Assembly (NCBI RefSeq): GCF_014356525.2
Contig: NC_052518.1
Coordinates: forward strand, 11,056,874 to 11,120,873
Length of the DNA stretch: 64,000 nucleotides
Source of the DNA: Nilaparvata lugens
Taxonomy: Eukaryota > Arthropoda > Insecta > Hemiptera > Delphacidae
Reading direction: 5' to 3'
Positions within the stretch are counted from its first letter, which is position 1. Each line of letters begins with the position of its first letter. The notes beneath the pieces are model-generated. The model ran no database searches and had not been told where the DNA came from. It was given only the letters and a program-made list of their open reading frames with translations. This document shows, piece after piece, positions 1-11,990 of the stretch. The position numbers were made by a program, and so were the translations under genes.

Positions 1-205
1 AATGATATCTTTTGATTAGATGTGTTGATATACTTCATAGCTGAGCTCCAACATTCACAATTTATCATCACTATTGATACTGATTCAAGATGAGATTACA
101 TATTTTATAATACTGAAAGACTAATCTTAATAACATGGCATTTGGCATATAGAATATAGAAAACATAGTAGATGCTATCTTTTCTCTATGGTTATAGTAG
201 AGCTC

Positions 206-506
206 ATACTAGTTATAAATTTATTGATATAACACTTGTTAATGCATCAACTGCACTATAATACTTTTAACTATAACATTGGTATAGTGTAGTTGATATA
301 ACACTTGTTAATGTATCAACTACACTATAATATTTTTAAACTATAACATTGTTTACAAGTGTTATAATATTGTTACATTAACAAGTGTTATATAAAAAAT
401 TTATAACTAGTATACTTCATGTACTATAATATTTTTAAACTATAACATTGTTATAATGTAGTTGATACATTAACAAGTGTTATATCAATAATTTATAACT
501 AGTATA
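206..506. repeat. Fold-back repeat with interleaved direct copies
   Basis: Arms at 206-262 and 451-506 are near-perfect inverted copies (atactagttataaat... against ...atttataactagtat). The motif ataacacttgttaatg recurs between them in both orientations (about 229, 299 and 376), with two copies of ttttaaactataacattg (about 335 and 433). It looks like a small non-autonomous element with an internal duplication. Confidence 0.6.
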
Positions 507-1054
507 CTTCATGTACCGTATATGTTTCACTGTTTATTGAAGACAAAATCACGACTGATTCATGATAATAAATTCATGAATTTATTTACAGTATCTCATT
601 TCACAAATAAGGACTGAACAAAAACATTTTGATTTGGTTGGCTCATATTGAACTTGAACATTTACAGTAGAAACATAACCTATTTTTTGGACATTTTATT
701 AATTCATCAAAATTTGGGAATGGAATAGATTTGGGCCAAGCCTGTTGTTCCTTCCTCATCATATTTATATGATTTGTGATTCGGTCCACGAATAAATAAA
801 TATGGGTGTCTAGACGTGTATCAAGAACGGATTTCAAAAACTTTTGAATGATGCAGTGTTAAAATGTCAAAAACAATGGTAGAATCTACGTTTTCCTTGT
901 ATGTTTAGGATATTATTATTCCGGATGGATTATTCTTGATGATTGATAACTATAATTGTAATACTGAAAATTTGTTCCTCTTATGATTATCAGTTTGGCG
1001 AAAAACTGTACCTCGATCCAATCGACGCCTGATTTTGAATAAGATAATTTATTT

Positions 1055-1230
1055 ACTATTTATTTATTAGGTTAGCAAAAACAATACAACGATCGGAAAA
1101 GAAAAACAGGCTATTGCCCAAAACTTCTTAAATTTTCTAATTTAGTTTCAAATTGTCATAATATTATACATATTTTATGTCCATTTCAATTTCTACACCA
1201 AATCACAATCTGAAAATATAAATTAGAATA
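1055..1230 (-). mobile_element. LINE-type 3' end, copy 1
   Basis: Contains caggctattgcccaaaac and flanking sequence shared with 54510-54640 (opposite strand) and 61935-62110. The tattta-type repeat at one edge fits a retrotransposon tail. No coding part is present. Confidence 0.5.
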
Positions 1231-4200
1231 AAATTCATCCGTATATTATTAGCTGCTGGTGAAAAGTTACTGATAACCAAAGTATTTGACACATGTTAGT
1301 GTTAATGGGAAGATCTGAAGGGATTGAAATGAAATGGGGTGAGCTGGGGTTATTTAGGGCTTCAGTTAAGAACCAATAGAAGTTAAGCTAAGAAAACAAA
1401 GCCCTGTCGTTCGATTCTATCCTGTTGCTTGTAGCACTTGGTCACACGAAGGAACTTGTTGATCATCCTATTGTAAGTTTGCCACTTTAGATGGGGACCT
1501 GATAAAGTAACCCACTACGTAACGGGCTAACTCTCTTGTTTTATTACAATAGCTGTCGATTACATTGGAAAGGGGTGAACACTGAAGCAATTTGATACGT
1601 GCAAGCAGCTGTTTTAAACTTGTCATCATATTTCGTCCAGTCATTTGGTGTTTGATGGCCAATTTGAGAGTACTTTGATACTTTTTTCTCTTCGGATTTT
1701 AAATCTTAGAGTTCTTTCTATTATTGAATGAAGTTGAGTGAAATCCACGACAGCACAGAAACTACTCTATTCCAATGTTGGAATCCATATTTCTTCCACA
1801 ATCCTGAAGACTCAAATTGGCAAAAAAACGTGTTCTCATCCGTAGTTCAATCGGACAAAATATAGAAAATTCCAAGCCCACTCAAAATTACTGAAGAACC
1901 AATAGAGACTAGAAGTTTAAAAAATTACTCAACTTTTTGAAAAAAACCAGTGTTTTAGTTTTTGCCTGTAAGTTTTCAGTGCTCAAGTACAAATTTGTGT
2001 ATTGGTTACACTCATTAGGTTAATTTTTTAATAAAATGGAATAGAAAAAACGTTTATTGAATAAATAAGTAAACCTTTAGCGAACCAGTTAAGCGAACCT
2101 TTAAAAAGGCTGCTTGACAAGGTACCATATACAAAACATGTAAATTCAAATATATATGTATCAGTGAACGTTATTTTAACAAGAATTTACTCAACAGTTG
2201 ATGTTAACGTGATATATTAACTAATTAATTGTTGGCTCAGCTCTCAAAAATCTCTAAAGTGTTATAATGTATAGTCAACCTGAATGATTCTATTATGTTT
2301 TGCAATAATAGCAATTATACATTCGTTATTAGTGAATATTGGTGTAGAAAATATCAGTAATATTTGTTATTTGCATGTTTTTACCAACGCGCGTTTTTAC
2401 CTCGCAATAGTGAGCATTCGCTAACAGCAGTGAAATCAATTTATCTCCTGCTAAATCTATCAAAGAGAATGAATCAACGACTCAATAAATTCCCACAATT
2501 CACTTTTGAGGTTGACAACAGTGGTAGGTGCAGTAATTTCATATACAGTACACCTGACAAAACTACGATTCTAAATTGGGTTTGTTGGTGGAAACGTTAG
2601 GAACAAATTGCAGAATGAAACCAGGTCTCTAAATTTAGAAATTTTAATTAAACTGAAACGCAGGTGTAGTAGAAAGCAATTCAGATATACACTGTACTAT
2701 AGCATGTGGGAACATATCTACTACCAACATTGAGGGAATATCAGGAGTGACACCAATACCTTCAATGACATTGGGCTTTCCCAGTCTTTACAACTGTTCT
2801 AATATTAGCATTGTTGGTCATCAATTCAGCCCTGTGGCTTGGCATTGCTTGTCCAGCTATCCCTTCCATAATATTCCATTACCCTTTTGACAGTTGTCAC
2901 TGATGTCTGTAACCATTTAGACCTAGTGTACAGTCTATGTGTTTGTGCTGTTTAGTGGATGGTTTTCCGATTATTTATTGTTCAGTACTTTTCCGTGTAC
3001 TCTGAGCTTCACCCACTCTGTTCACATTGAAACAAAATTTCAATAAAAAAGGTTCGATTTGACGCAGGTAGCATTCAGGTTAGCTATAATTAGCTCCATA
3101 GGGAAATGAAAATAACATTATATTCAAATTCTACTTGATTTTAGCTCTTTGGTACTAAAATTAAAATATTGATGAGCAATGATTACTGTTTCCTCGGATT
3201 CATCCTGCTTCAATAGCCTGTTACATGTTCTCCTCTCATCAAAAACAAATTCAATTTAGTGAATCGGTTTCCAGAAGGAGGAAAAGTGTCGAATTCTCGC
3301 GAAATAATGTTTGTTTCAGAGAATAATTAGACATCATGCAGTCTGTCCGTAGGATGACCCTGGTACCACCACTGTATCTCACAACTGAACACAAACGAAA
3401 TCCATCGGAATATTTCTCAGATGTAACTCACTTTTCAGTATCAATATTTCTCACACTGTTCGAATTCATAATCAAATTAACCCTCACAATGCATCAGAAT
3501 CAAATAATAGGGGTTAAAGAAATGAGACTGGGCCGCCGAAAACAATGGATGGACAGGTAGAAGTTCTGGTGACCCTTCAGTGGTCGCCGATTGTTATTGA
3601 ATTTCGACATTTTCGTGGTATATTGTTAAGGTTTCCATTCCGAGGAATATGTTGGTGGACTAGTGTGATTACTTGAAGGCACTTTCAACTGTGAACCAGT
3701 GGTAGCATACAGTGATTGGATAAACACACACATTACTTTCGATAAGTACAAATTTAGTCAAACGAACGTGGTGTGTAAGTAAAGCCCACATCGGTTTTTG
3801 GGGCGTTCATTTGTTTGCCGTCCTTATAAATTCTACTATACTGAATGGGACTTGACATACAAGTTGTGTTCAAATCAATCTAATAGAATTTGAAAGGACG
3901 CCAAAAAATCGATTGTGAGCAAGTTGAGTTTCATCAAATGAACCATTGGGAATGATAAAATGATATACAAGTACTTGATCACTGATTCAAATTCAATAAC
4001 TGCAGAAAATACAAGTAACAGATGTAAGTAAGGTGCAAAGTTATAGATAAGTTGGTGCTACCAGCTAGAATTGCCTTCAAGAAAGCACACGGGGCCACTA
4101 ATGGCCACTAAAATGGCCACTAAATGAAGCGGAATTGGAGGACAATGAAGTATGCTAGTCGAGAGTTAGAGGATGCACCTTTTTGGAACAATAGCCCAGT

Positions 4201-4234
4201 GCACAGGTAGCGCGGCCACGTCTCCTTTCTTTTA

Positions 4235-4430
4235 CCCAATAATAGTTTTATTTATTTTATTTTATTTTATTTTATTTATACAATATGACAATTTCCACTG
4301 AGTCTAACGAGACCCATAGTGGTACAAAACAAAACAGCAGTGTACATTAATAAACTATAAGTTTTAATGTGAAACTAGAATTATGATAGATGATCACAGT
4401 TGAACTTAATGTAGATTACTCCAAAAACAA
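4235..4430 (-). mobile_element. LINE-type 3' end with (TAAAA)n tail
   Basis: A (ttta/ttttatt)n tract at 4239-4275 is followed by tttccactgagtctaac and agacccatagtggtac, shared with 26360-26490. On the - strand this reads as a 3' UTR ending in a (TAAAA)n tail. Confidence 0.55.
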
Positions 4431-4588
4431 GACTGAAAGATAAACATAGAAAAATAAGTAATGCTGTTCGTGAACCCATGCAAAAAATTTCGATTTTAGG
4501 TTTTGGTAACTCAATAAAATAATTATTAAAACAAGCTATTAGATAATATTATTAGTTAGTGCAGATAGCTTATCATCATCACATCTAA

Positions 4589-4755
4589 AGGTGCGTACAG
4601 ATTTACGCACCGCGAACATGAGCAATTCACTTTTAATCAGCTGATGCCAAGCTTTTTATATTTATGTCTTATACCGTTTCTGTGAATATACAGATATAGT
4701 CAGCTAATTAAAAGTGAATTGCTCATGTTCGCGGCGCGTATATCTGTACGCACCT
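4589..4755. mobile_element. AGGTGCG MITE, copy 1 (full length), TSD TAA
   Basis: A 167-bp element ends in AGGTGCGTACAG and its inverse CTGTACGCACCT, with subterminal inverted gaacatgagcaattcact. TAA flanks both sides. Three-base TWA duplications are typical of PIF/Harbinger-type elements. No coding capacity. Confidence 0.8.
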
Positions 4756-7491
4756 TAATAAATAGTATTTCATTGGAGTGTTTAGCATTAGATTCTTCAC
4801 CAATGCTTGAAGTTCAGCACAGATACCACATTACACAACACATTACTGGTTAGTGGGAATAATTTTGTCACAATTATCACGTGTTTATATTAGATTAGGG
4901 AATCCAATGTTTCTATTCTCTCATAGATTACAGTAAAACAATCATGGGATTGATTGAATTTTGATCTCATTTCTAATCATGTAAATACTTTTGACCATGT
5001 TACATATTATTATGAAGATGCTTTGAGTATCACTTTCAACGAAAATCTCTTTCAACGTTTTCATGACAATTCCGAGTCTAAATCGATTTTCCATATACCA
5101 TAATACAATCAAGCAGACATCAGCTTATATACTAAATTGTCGATCAACTATTGTTTTTATAATCTCGAACCATTGCTCACTTTTCATTAATTACCTGTTT
5201 GCTAGCACTGACCAAATGAAAAGTAATGAATGAATGATGAAAGCAACCATAAAATCTCATTTATTATTAAATATATTCCTTCAAATTTTCAAGATCAGCA
5301 AGGATGAATGAGAGATAAGGATAGGGTTAGAGCGAGGTTCGTTTATGAGAGCAGTGACTTAGCTATTTAGGTCATGCGTGAGTTAAAAGTAATATTATTT
5401 TGCTATGAAATGGCATGGGATCTTATGGGGAGGGGATGAATGAGGTAGGTTTTCAAGTGAGATAGTGAAATAGCGAAATTTTACGATGACAATAAGTGAG
5501 TAATATATCCTCAAGACACAGCTACCTTGAGTAATCATCCCTAGGTTATCACTTGCTCCTTTGTCGTCTCTTTTCATCTTTATTTGATTTAGTTGTTGTT
5601 CATATTTATTTCATGTCGTTTTTGTTCATATTCATTTTTGTGAGTTCCTCCATTGATCAGAGTTGTGAGTTCTGTGGCTATTTGCCAATACTATCTCTGG
5701 GTTCCCTGAATATCAAACTTATAGCATGACTTTCTTTTGAATTTCATCATGCTGGGACGTACGAAACCTGAAATAATGTATGCTGAATTAGGAGATAAAT
5801 CCTCATCCAAAAATCGGGAGTTAGTTGAGGTCTACTAGCAAAATAATGGAACTTTACCCTCTCATTAGGATAGTTATTCCGTCTCTCGCCTCATGTTTAT
5901 AGTTGTAGAGTATTTCAATCTTTATAGATGATTTTCAGTTAAGGCGTTCTATCACCCTTTGTCAGGCTGATGCCGGATCAGTCATGGGTATGAAACCCGC
6001 CGACAGCATGAACTCCATAGATCATGTTATTAATTGCCCACACGAAATTCAATACTTATAACGTGGGCATCATCTATCGGTGAAATAAATATTATTTCAA
6101 CAGCGCTGAAGACAATAGAAAAATGAAATCAGAATTCCATGTTCCTAAAAATTCAAGGTACAAAATTTGTGTGTACGAACGAAAAATGCACAAAAGCAAT
6201 CAAATTTATCTATTTGGAGTATCTAGTTTAAATATACAAGCAACAAAGTAAGTGATGTCCAGGAATACGAGTAGGTTGTTCATTTATAGAACCGTAGACT
6301 AAGTAAACATGGGCTTGAATCTGTGATATAACATTATATATAAATTTTTTATATATCAATTATATCCAAATTGGACCATAACTGCGACTGTAACAGCGGT
6401 AAAAACAGACAAACACCGATTGACTTGAAACATATAGAATTCGCTTCGCTCATTCAACTATTTATAACCTTAAGATTCTGTAACTGTAACCAAACTATGG
6501 GAATGGATATATCATTAAATTGAGAAATCCTAATCATATCACAGAAATTAGAGTCGTATTTTCACCTGTTGTTTCATCTTGTTTTAAAAGAGACCCCAGA
6601 TTACGAATCGTATGAATCTTCCACTTCGTAACTATGTCTCTACTTTTAATTGAGGAATTCGAACTCACAAATGTGATTCGTAGATCCACTTAGATGTTGT
6701 TTTATGCGCTGAATCCTGCCAATAGTATAATTGTTTGATCATCCCAACGCTTGACTCACGCGTGAGCAAAAGCTTATGTGGCATCATCCAGCAAAAAAAG
6801 GAGCCAACCTTTTTTTGCCTATCTGCTTGGAGCAGATTGGAGCAGCCCTCCCCTTCCGACACATGCTTTTAGTTTTCAGACTGCTGGAGATAATAATTAA
6901 TTTTTCATGTCAAATATACCAATAAATACATCGAATTATGTGAAGCCGATTCAAATCGTTCGACGAAACTATCATCAAGGAGTCAATATGTCTCTCCTTC
7001 TAACTGGAATAACGCTATACACAATATTCTAGCAGGAATAAACTACACACTACTGTTCTCTCTCTTTCTCTAAAACTGGTGGATGTCAGATTCCGCCCTT
7101 TCATTTATTTTGAGAGCTGTCAATCTGATCAGTCCCTACAACACTCTACTGATGCTGGCAGCAAGATCAATAAAGCAATGCTGTGACCAACATATTTTTT
7201 CCCTTTGCTATTTCGTGTACATCCTGTATAAAGCGTCATTCACCACAATATCTATGATGACTTTTCACGCTCGCATGTTAATATGCATTATTTCGAGTAT
7301 TTTACTCTCATAATATCATTCTAGATAAGATAATTTTAATTCATTCATCATTAACCTAGATCATACCTCAGGTGATGATGCTTAATATTACTCCAATACT
7401 AGATTTTTCAAAGTTTGAAGTTCTTTAATGAAAAAATTTTTTATTGATCTGTAATTGTTTTGAATTTGTTAATCAATATTCCAACAGATTT

Positions 7492-7574
7492 AACTTGAAA
7501 ATGGCCAGAGTAGGTCCAAAGTTTTTAAAATGTTTCAATAAAAGGGTACTACAAGTTTTATATTGTTTTTATTA
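7492..7574 (+). mobile_element. Very short Penelope-like 3' fragment with 14-bp TSD
   Basis: Only 83 bp, from aacttgaaaatggcc to gggtactacaag and ttttatattgtttttatt, the terminal sequence of the Penelope-like element at 19560-21740. ATTCCAACAGATTT occurs on both sides (7478-7491 and 7575-7588), so this is an insertion in its own right. Confidence 0.8.
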
Positions 7575-9764
7575 ATTCCAACAGATTTTATCCAAATCTA
7601 AATAAGATTTCAACAGGTGCTCCTTAAGAGATGAGAATAGGAATTATGAATTATAACATCATAGAGATCTCAATTTTTAGGTTTCTTCAAATTCCTCCAC
7701 TCTTGGAATACCAGTTGCAGAATCCTGAAAAATGTTTCTCAGACATAATATTGTACATCACATGGTGAAAAATGTTATAATATGCTATGAATAGTAAAAT
7801 AGCCAACGCTAACATAGAGTGGCAATTCATTATCATGTGATCGTTAAAATTCATTCAACTAATGCGAATAAATTTATTAAAATTTCGACTTTATATCTTC
7901 AAATGAGTTGACTCTATTAAGCATTGCTAGGTCATTTAGAGTGTTTGGATAATCCAATAAAGTCATCATTATAGAACAAAGTATAACTGGAGAAATCTTT
8001 GGATTCTATTAAGGACAAAGTGCATGCACTCTTTTAAACAAACTCCTTATAAAACTTCACCTTTTCCTAGATTGCCTGTGAAAGTTGAACGGGGGTTGTT
8101 TGCAGTAGCTCAAACTGTCGTAAAGGCGATAAACTTTGCCCCAGTACTTCGTAGATTCATGTCATGAAACTGCAGAAATAGTGTTGGACAGGGATCAAAT
8201 GCTAGTCTGACATTGTGGCCGATAAGGTGGTGAAACATATAACGTGGTTAGAGCTCTGGAGTGACGCAAGAACGAATTGAAAAAAAACGTGAAGCATGTG
8301 GAGATTTATTGGCTGTCCATCATTCTGAAAGCATTTAGCATGATTTGAATAACACAAGAGGGACATCAGTGAGTAATAATTATTATCATAGAAGATTCAT
8401 TGGACTGACGTCGTGTTGTGCAAAATACTGCATGCTGTGTAAATAAAGCGAATTTTACCAAGTCTTCACAAACAATTCTCAATGTTTTTTATTAATTTCA
8501 TATTATGATGAAAGCATTCAGTGAAGTAGTTATTTGGTGAGAGATATCATTTTTGACCCAACTAGTAGTGATAATATTAATAATAACGAGTGTCTGGCTG
8601 GCTCAACAACTATGACTTGTTACTGTTTAACTTACTCATAGAGTTCACTTATAAGAAGTAGTACAGTACAGTACTGTCATCATAGTACTTCGAAAATGTA
8701 ATTGAATTAAGAAATAGATAATAACGTGTATTACTCTCTCGCTTATTACAAGAGAACATCGTGAATTCTTGTGATAATTCAATTTTCAGTGTAAATATTC
8801 TTTTAATAGTAGCTTTCATGAAGTGTCTATTTAGAAATCCTTCTAGTTTTGTTCTGAAACGATTGAGCAATAGTCTATGTACCCTTTGAATTTTCACCAT
8901 TGTTCATTTCTTATTCATACAATATCAATTGAAATCGATAAATAATTATTGAAATCACAATCGGTTGTTGTTGACATGCAGATGTCATCGTGTCACGTGT
9001 ATGACATCACCGCAGTTCTTTATGAAAGCCATACAGTGGGTGTTCTCATTTCACTCTTTCTGCTCCAATTATCTCTTTATTTCCAATCATGATGGAATTC
9101 GCACGTGCAGGGTGAGAGGAAGGTTAATCATTTTGATGATGGTGTTGAGGGGTAGGTGACAAAATCACAACTCCCTTAGTATAGATGATTGAAGTACACT
9201 CAATAATGAACATTTTGTGTCATCATATCGATTCTATCTACACTTGTCATGGGTCTGAAGACACGTGACTTGGTTCGATTTCACGAAAGGTTATAAAATG
9301 TATACAAAGAGTTTTTGAATCATTGCGTGTAAAAGTGATAGCTGTATTCTCCCAAAATCTATATATTCCCCTAACAAATAATACTGTTTTCAGGATTGTG
9401 AAACAATACTGTTAATCTTCCTAAGCAGTTTCATTCTTGGAACTTATTATTATTAACATTATGAATATTACGTATATTCAAATTATCACAAAACATTTTT
9501 ATTTATTGTGCTGTTGTATTAGTACTATTCATTTCACTCAAAACTTATATTATATTTCAACTAGTCATCCGAAATCAACTAAAAATCAGTTCGTTGGGAC
9601 TCAAATTTGGAGGTTATAGCACATGAAAATAATATTTGAACCTACTGAATTGCTTGTATAAGATTGTTCCTTAGGCTCTGAAAATGTGATAAATTTCAAG
9701 TCGACAATTCAAAATAACTTCAAGTCGTTTTATCCAATATGGATATCTACCACAACAATAGGCA

Positions 9765-10649
9765 TATAGTGAGGTTCACGTTATAATGGCAGTGTTTGAT
9801 TAGCAATGTATTGCTATCCTTGCCTATCGTTCAACAAAGCGGATAGCGCTATCTTTTTCTCGCTTTGCTCTGTTGCCAGATAGTCTTTTAACAATGTAGA
9901 ATTGATAATTGATTAACAAAATAATTCATCTCAATTACAAAAAATCATTATGAAATTATTGAATAATAATTTCTTGCTTAATAAAATATAATTGATTATT
10001 TTAAACGAGAATGAACAATTATTAATATTACATCAATAACCCTTAGACTGCCAAATAGGGTCTATGAAGTTTGTCCCGTCGAATACCAAATAATCAATTT
10101 TACCATTGGGATAATATGTTGTCCCAATACAAAAAACACGATAAAATGAATAAAATTTAGTAAATAGCTTTGTAATTTCAATTTAACATGTTATTATTAC
10201 ACCTTATATGAAGTTGTTTACTTACTTTCAACTCAAAGTGACACTGCAAATCACATTAGAACAGCTTCATTCAGTAGAAAACCAGCATCTGACACATGCA
10301 TGCATGAGAGCATATAACCACAATATAACCTCAATTCACAATAATATGGCGATCATATAGTTCTGAACAGCTGATGTATTTGCAGAATAGACCCTAGACT
10401 ACCACTGGGATTCATTGCTGTGTTGTTTAGATGACCTATTCACCCACTGGGATTCGATGAACTTCTATTGGGACATATTGTCCCAGTTGTAGTCTGAGGT
10501 TGGTCATTTCTTCTGGGACATATTGTCCCGTTGGTAGTCTAAGGGATGAACCTGTATCAGCTACCGTCATATACAAGATAGAGGAGGATCGGCAACGTTG
10601 TCTCCTATCTTTCTCCACTGTCATTATTAATAACGTGGACCTCTCTATA
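9765..10649. mobile_element. CTATAGTGAGGTCC TIR element, copy 1, interrupted
   Basis: Starts atatagtgaggttcacg and ends with the inverse form gtggacctctctatat. Shared internal blocks include ctcgctttgctctgttgcc and tcagctaccgtc. It is split by another element at 10040-10545. Other copies: 11616-11990, 13634-13996, 17108-17472 and 60953-61173. Non-coding; probably a Tc1/mariner-like MITE with TA target, but the duplication is ambiguous. Confidence 0.75.
10040..10545. mobile_element. CCCTTAGACT element nested inside a MITE
   Basis: Termini are CCCTTAGACTGCCA and the inverse of CCCTTAGACTACCA. Comparison with the uninterrupted copy at 13634-13996 shows the host sequence split near tcaataaacctg, leaving ATAA on the left and ATGA on the right. 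Inside, the phrase tgggacatattgtccc recurs in several orientations. No transposase frame. Confidence 0.7.
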
Positions 10650-10741
10650 TATTTATGCCAGTCACAACTTGTTTCAATGGTAGTTTTCAAATGTTGTTTT
10701 TCGGCTCTTGCATTACCTCCACTGCAACACAGATACTCTTA

Positions 10742-10803
10742 AGGTGCGTACAGATTTACGTGCCGCGAACATGAGCAATTCACTTTCACATCTGTACGCA
10801 CCT
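10742..10803. mobile_element. AGGTGCG MITE, copy 2, internally deleted, TSD TTA
   Basis: Only 62 bp: the left end up to caattcacttt is fused directly to catctgtacgcacct. TTA flanks both ends. It is the same family as 4589-4755 and lies 165 bp upstream of a Raver exon. Confidence 0.75.
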
Positions 10804-10968
10804 TTAGAATACAACACAGATACTTTCAGAATAATTAGTAGGCTACGTATATATTGTGTGTCGTATTGTACATATTTCTTTCTAATTTCAGTTTATAGTT
10901 TTCGCTAAATTAATTGAATACTCAATTGAACTATGCTTAGATAATAATGTCAATATTTTCTGTTTCAG

Positions 10969-11263
10969 GAAATACGAGAGCTGCTTTGTGACTTCCCCGT
11001 ACAGAGTGTTCAAGTCATGAACAGCGGCACAGGATCTAGTATGGCGCGGGCGATCCTTGAAGATCCCGAAATGCTAGAAGACTGGGACCGCAACCGGGTT
11101 TTCCTCCTGAGGGGACAGTGTGTCCCCGTCACCCCCACTCTCACCGAAATGATGTTGTGTGTAGCCAGACTACCTCTCAATTACACCGAAGAACAGTTCA
11201 CGACACTAATCAGTGCTTACGGTGAAGTTCGAAGACATTTTTTGATGATCAGTGAAAAAACTG
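10969..11263 (+). CDS. Raver-like exon: end of RRM1 and start of RRM2
   Basis: Acceptor tgtttcag precedes base 10969 and donor gtaagaa follows 11263. The frame opens with EIRELLCDFPVQSVQV, aligning with the middle of RRM1 in Raver proteins, and continues to MMLCVARLPLNYTEEQF, the first strand and helix of RRM2, ending in SEKTG. It holds 98 codons plus one base, matching the next exon, which supplies two. The ATG at 11017 is internal, because open homologous frame runs back to the acceptor. Confidence 0.9.
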
Positions 11264-11366
11264 GTAAGAAATTTGCTTCAAAATTTATTCTTTAAATGAT
11301 TTTGTTTGGTAAAAACCGTCCAACCTAGATACATAATTAATAATCCTCAAATCTATTCTAAAATCA

Positions 11367-11461
11367 AATGAAAAAGACTAAGAAATTGTCAAAAAACCAC
11401 TGATTTAGTGGTTTTATTAGAAAATCAGTGGTTTTTTGACAATTTCTTAGTCTTTTTCATT
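11367..11461. repeat. Perfect 40-bp inverted repeat in a Raver intron
   Basis: Arms 11367-11406 and 11422-11461 are exact inverse copies, including aatgaaaaagactaagaaat and ccactgattt, around a 15-base loop. In the transcript this would be a 40-bp uninterrupted RNA duplex 100 bases past the exon. Confidence 0.9.
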
Positions 11462-11615
11462 CAATATGAATAATTACCACAATATCGACTTCTCAACTAC
11501 ACAAAAAGTATTCTAAAATCCTTGAAATCCTTCTTTTGTTGTTGAATGGTTAGGAATTGCATAAAACTTTGTTCTTTGAACGATTAATGTGTGGCAAAAT
11601 ATCTCCCAACTCAGA

Positions 11616-11990
11616 TATAGTGATCTCCACGTTATAATGGCAGTGAAGAAAGATAGGAGAACAACGTTGCCGATCGTCACTGTCTAGTCAATGCCTTCTT
11701 TATGGTAGCTGATACAGGTATATTAATGTAATATAAATTGTTCATCCTCGTTTGAAATAATCAATTATTTTTTATTAAGCAAGAAATTATATTTTTTAAT
11801 AATTCCATAATGAATTTTCATAATTAAGATGGAATATCTTGTTAATAATTAATACTACATTGTTAAAAGTCGATCTGGCAACAGAGCAAAGCGAGAAAGG
11901 GACAGCACTATCCGCTTTGTTGAATGATAGACAAGGATAACAATACCATTGCTAATCTAATACAGCAATTAAAACGTGGACATCATTATA
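11616..11990. mobile_element. CTATAGTGAGGTCC TIR element, copy 2
   Basis: Begins tatagtgatctccacgtt and ends with degenerate inverse sequence acgtggacatcattata. Internal blocks match copy 1 in the opposite orientation (ggcaacagagcaaagcgag). About 375 bp, non-coding. Confidence 0.7.

Larger units (their letters stand above)
1..10968. other. Left flank, probably upstream intron of the Raver-like gene
   Basis: No conserved exon was recognised, including the expected first half of RRM1. Apart from the repeats listed separately, 520-1050, 1230-4235, 4760-7470, 7590-9760 and 10650-10740 show only AT-rich sequence with short chance open frames. A frame at 3336-3560 ends GRRKQWMDR, faintly like LINE tails. 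Confidence 0.5.

Noticed and set aside
2364..2600. Possible transposase scrap (FTFEVDNSGRCSNFIYS resembles MULE/FAR1 sequences)
   Set aside because: The match is short and from memory only; no termini or further motifs support it.
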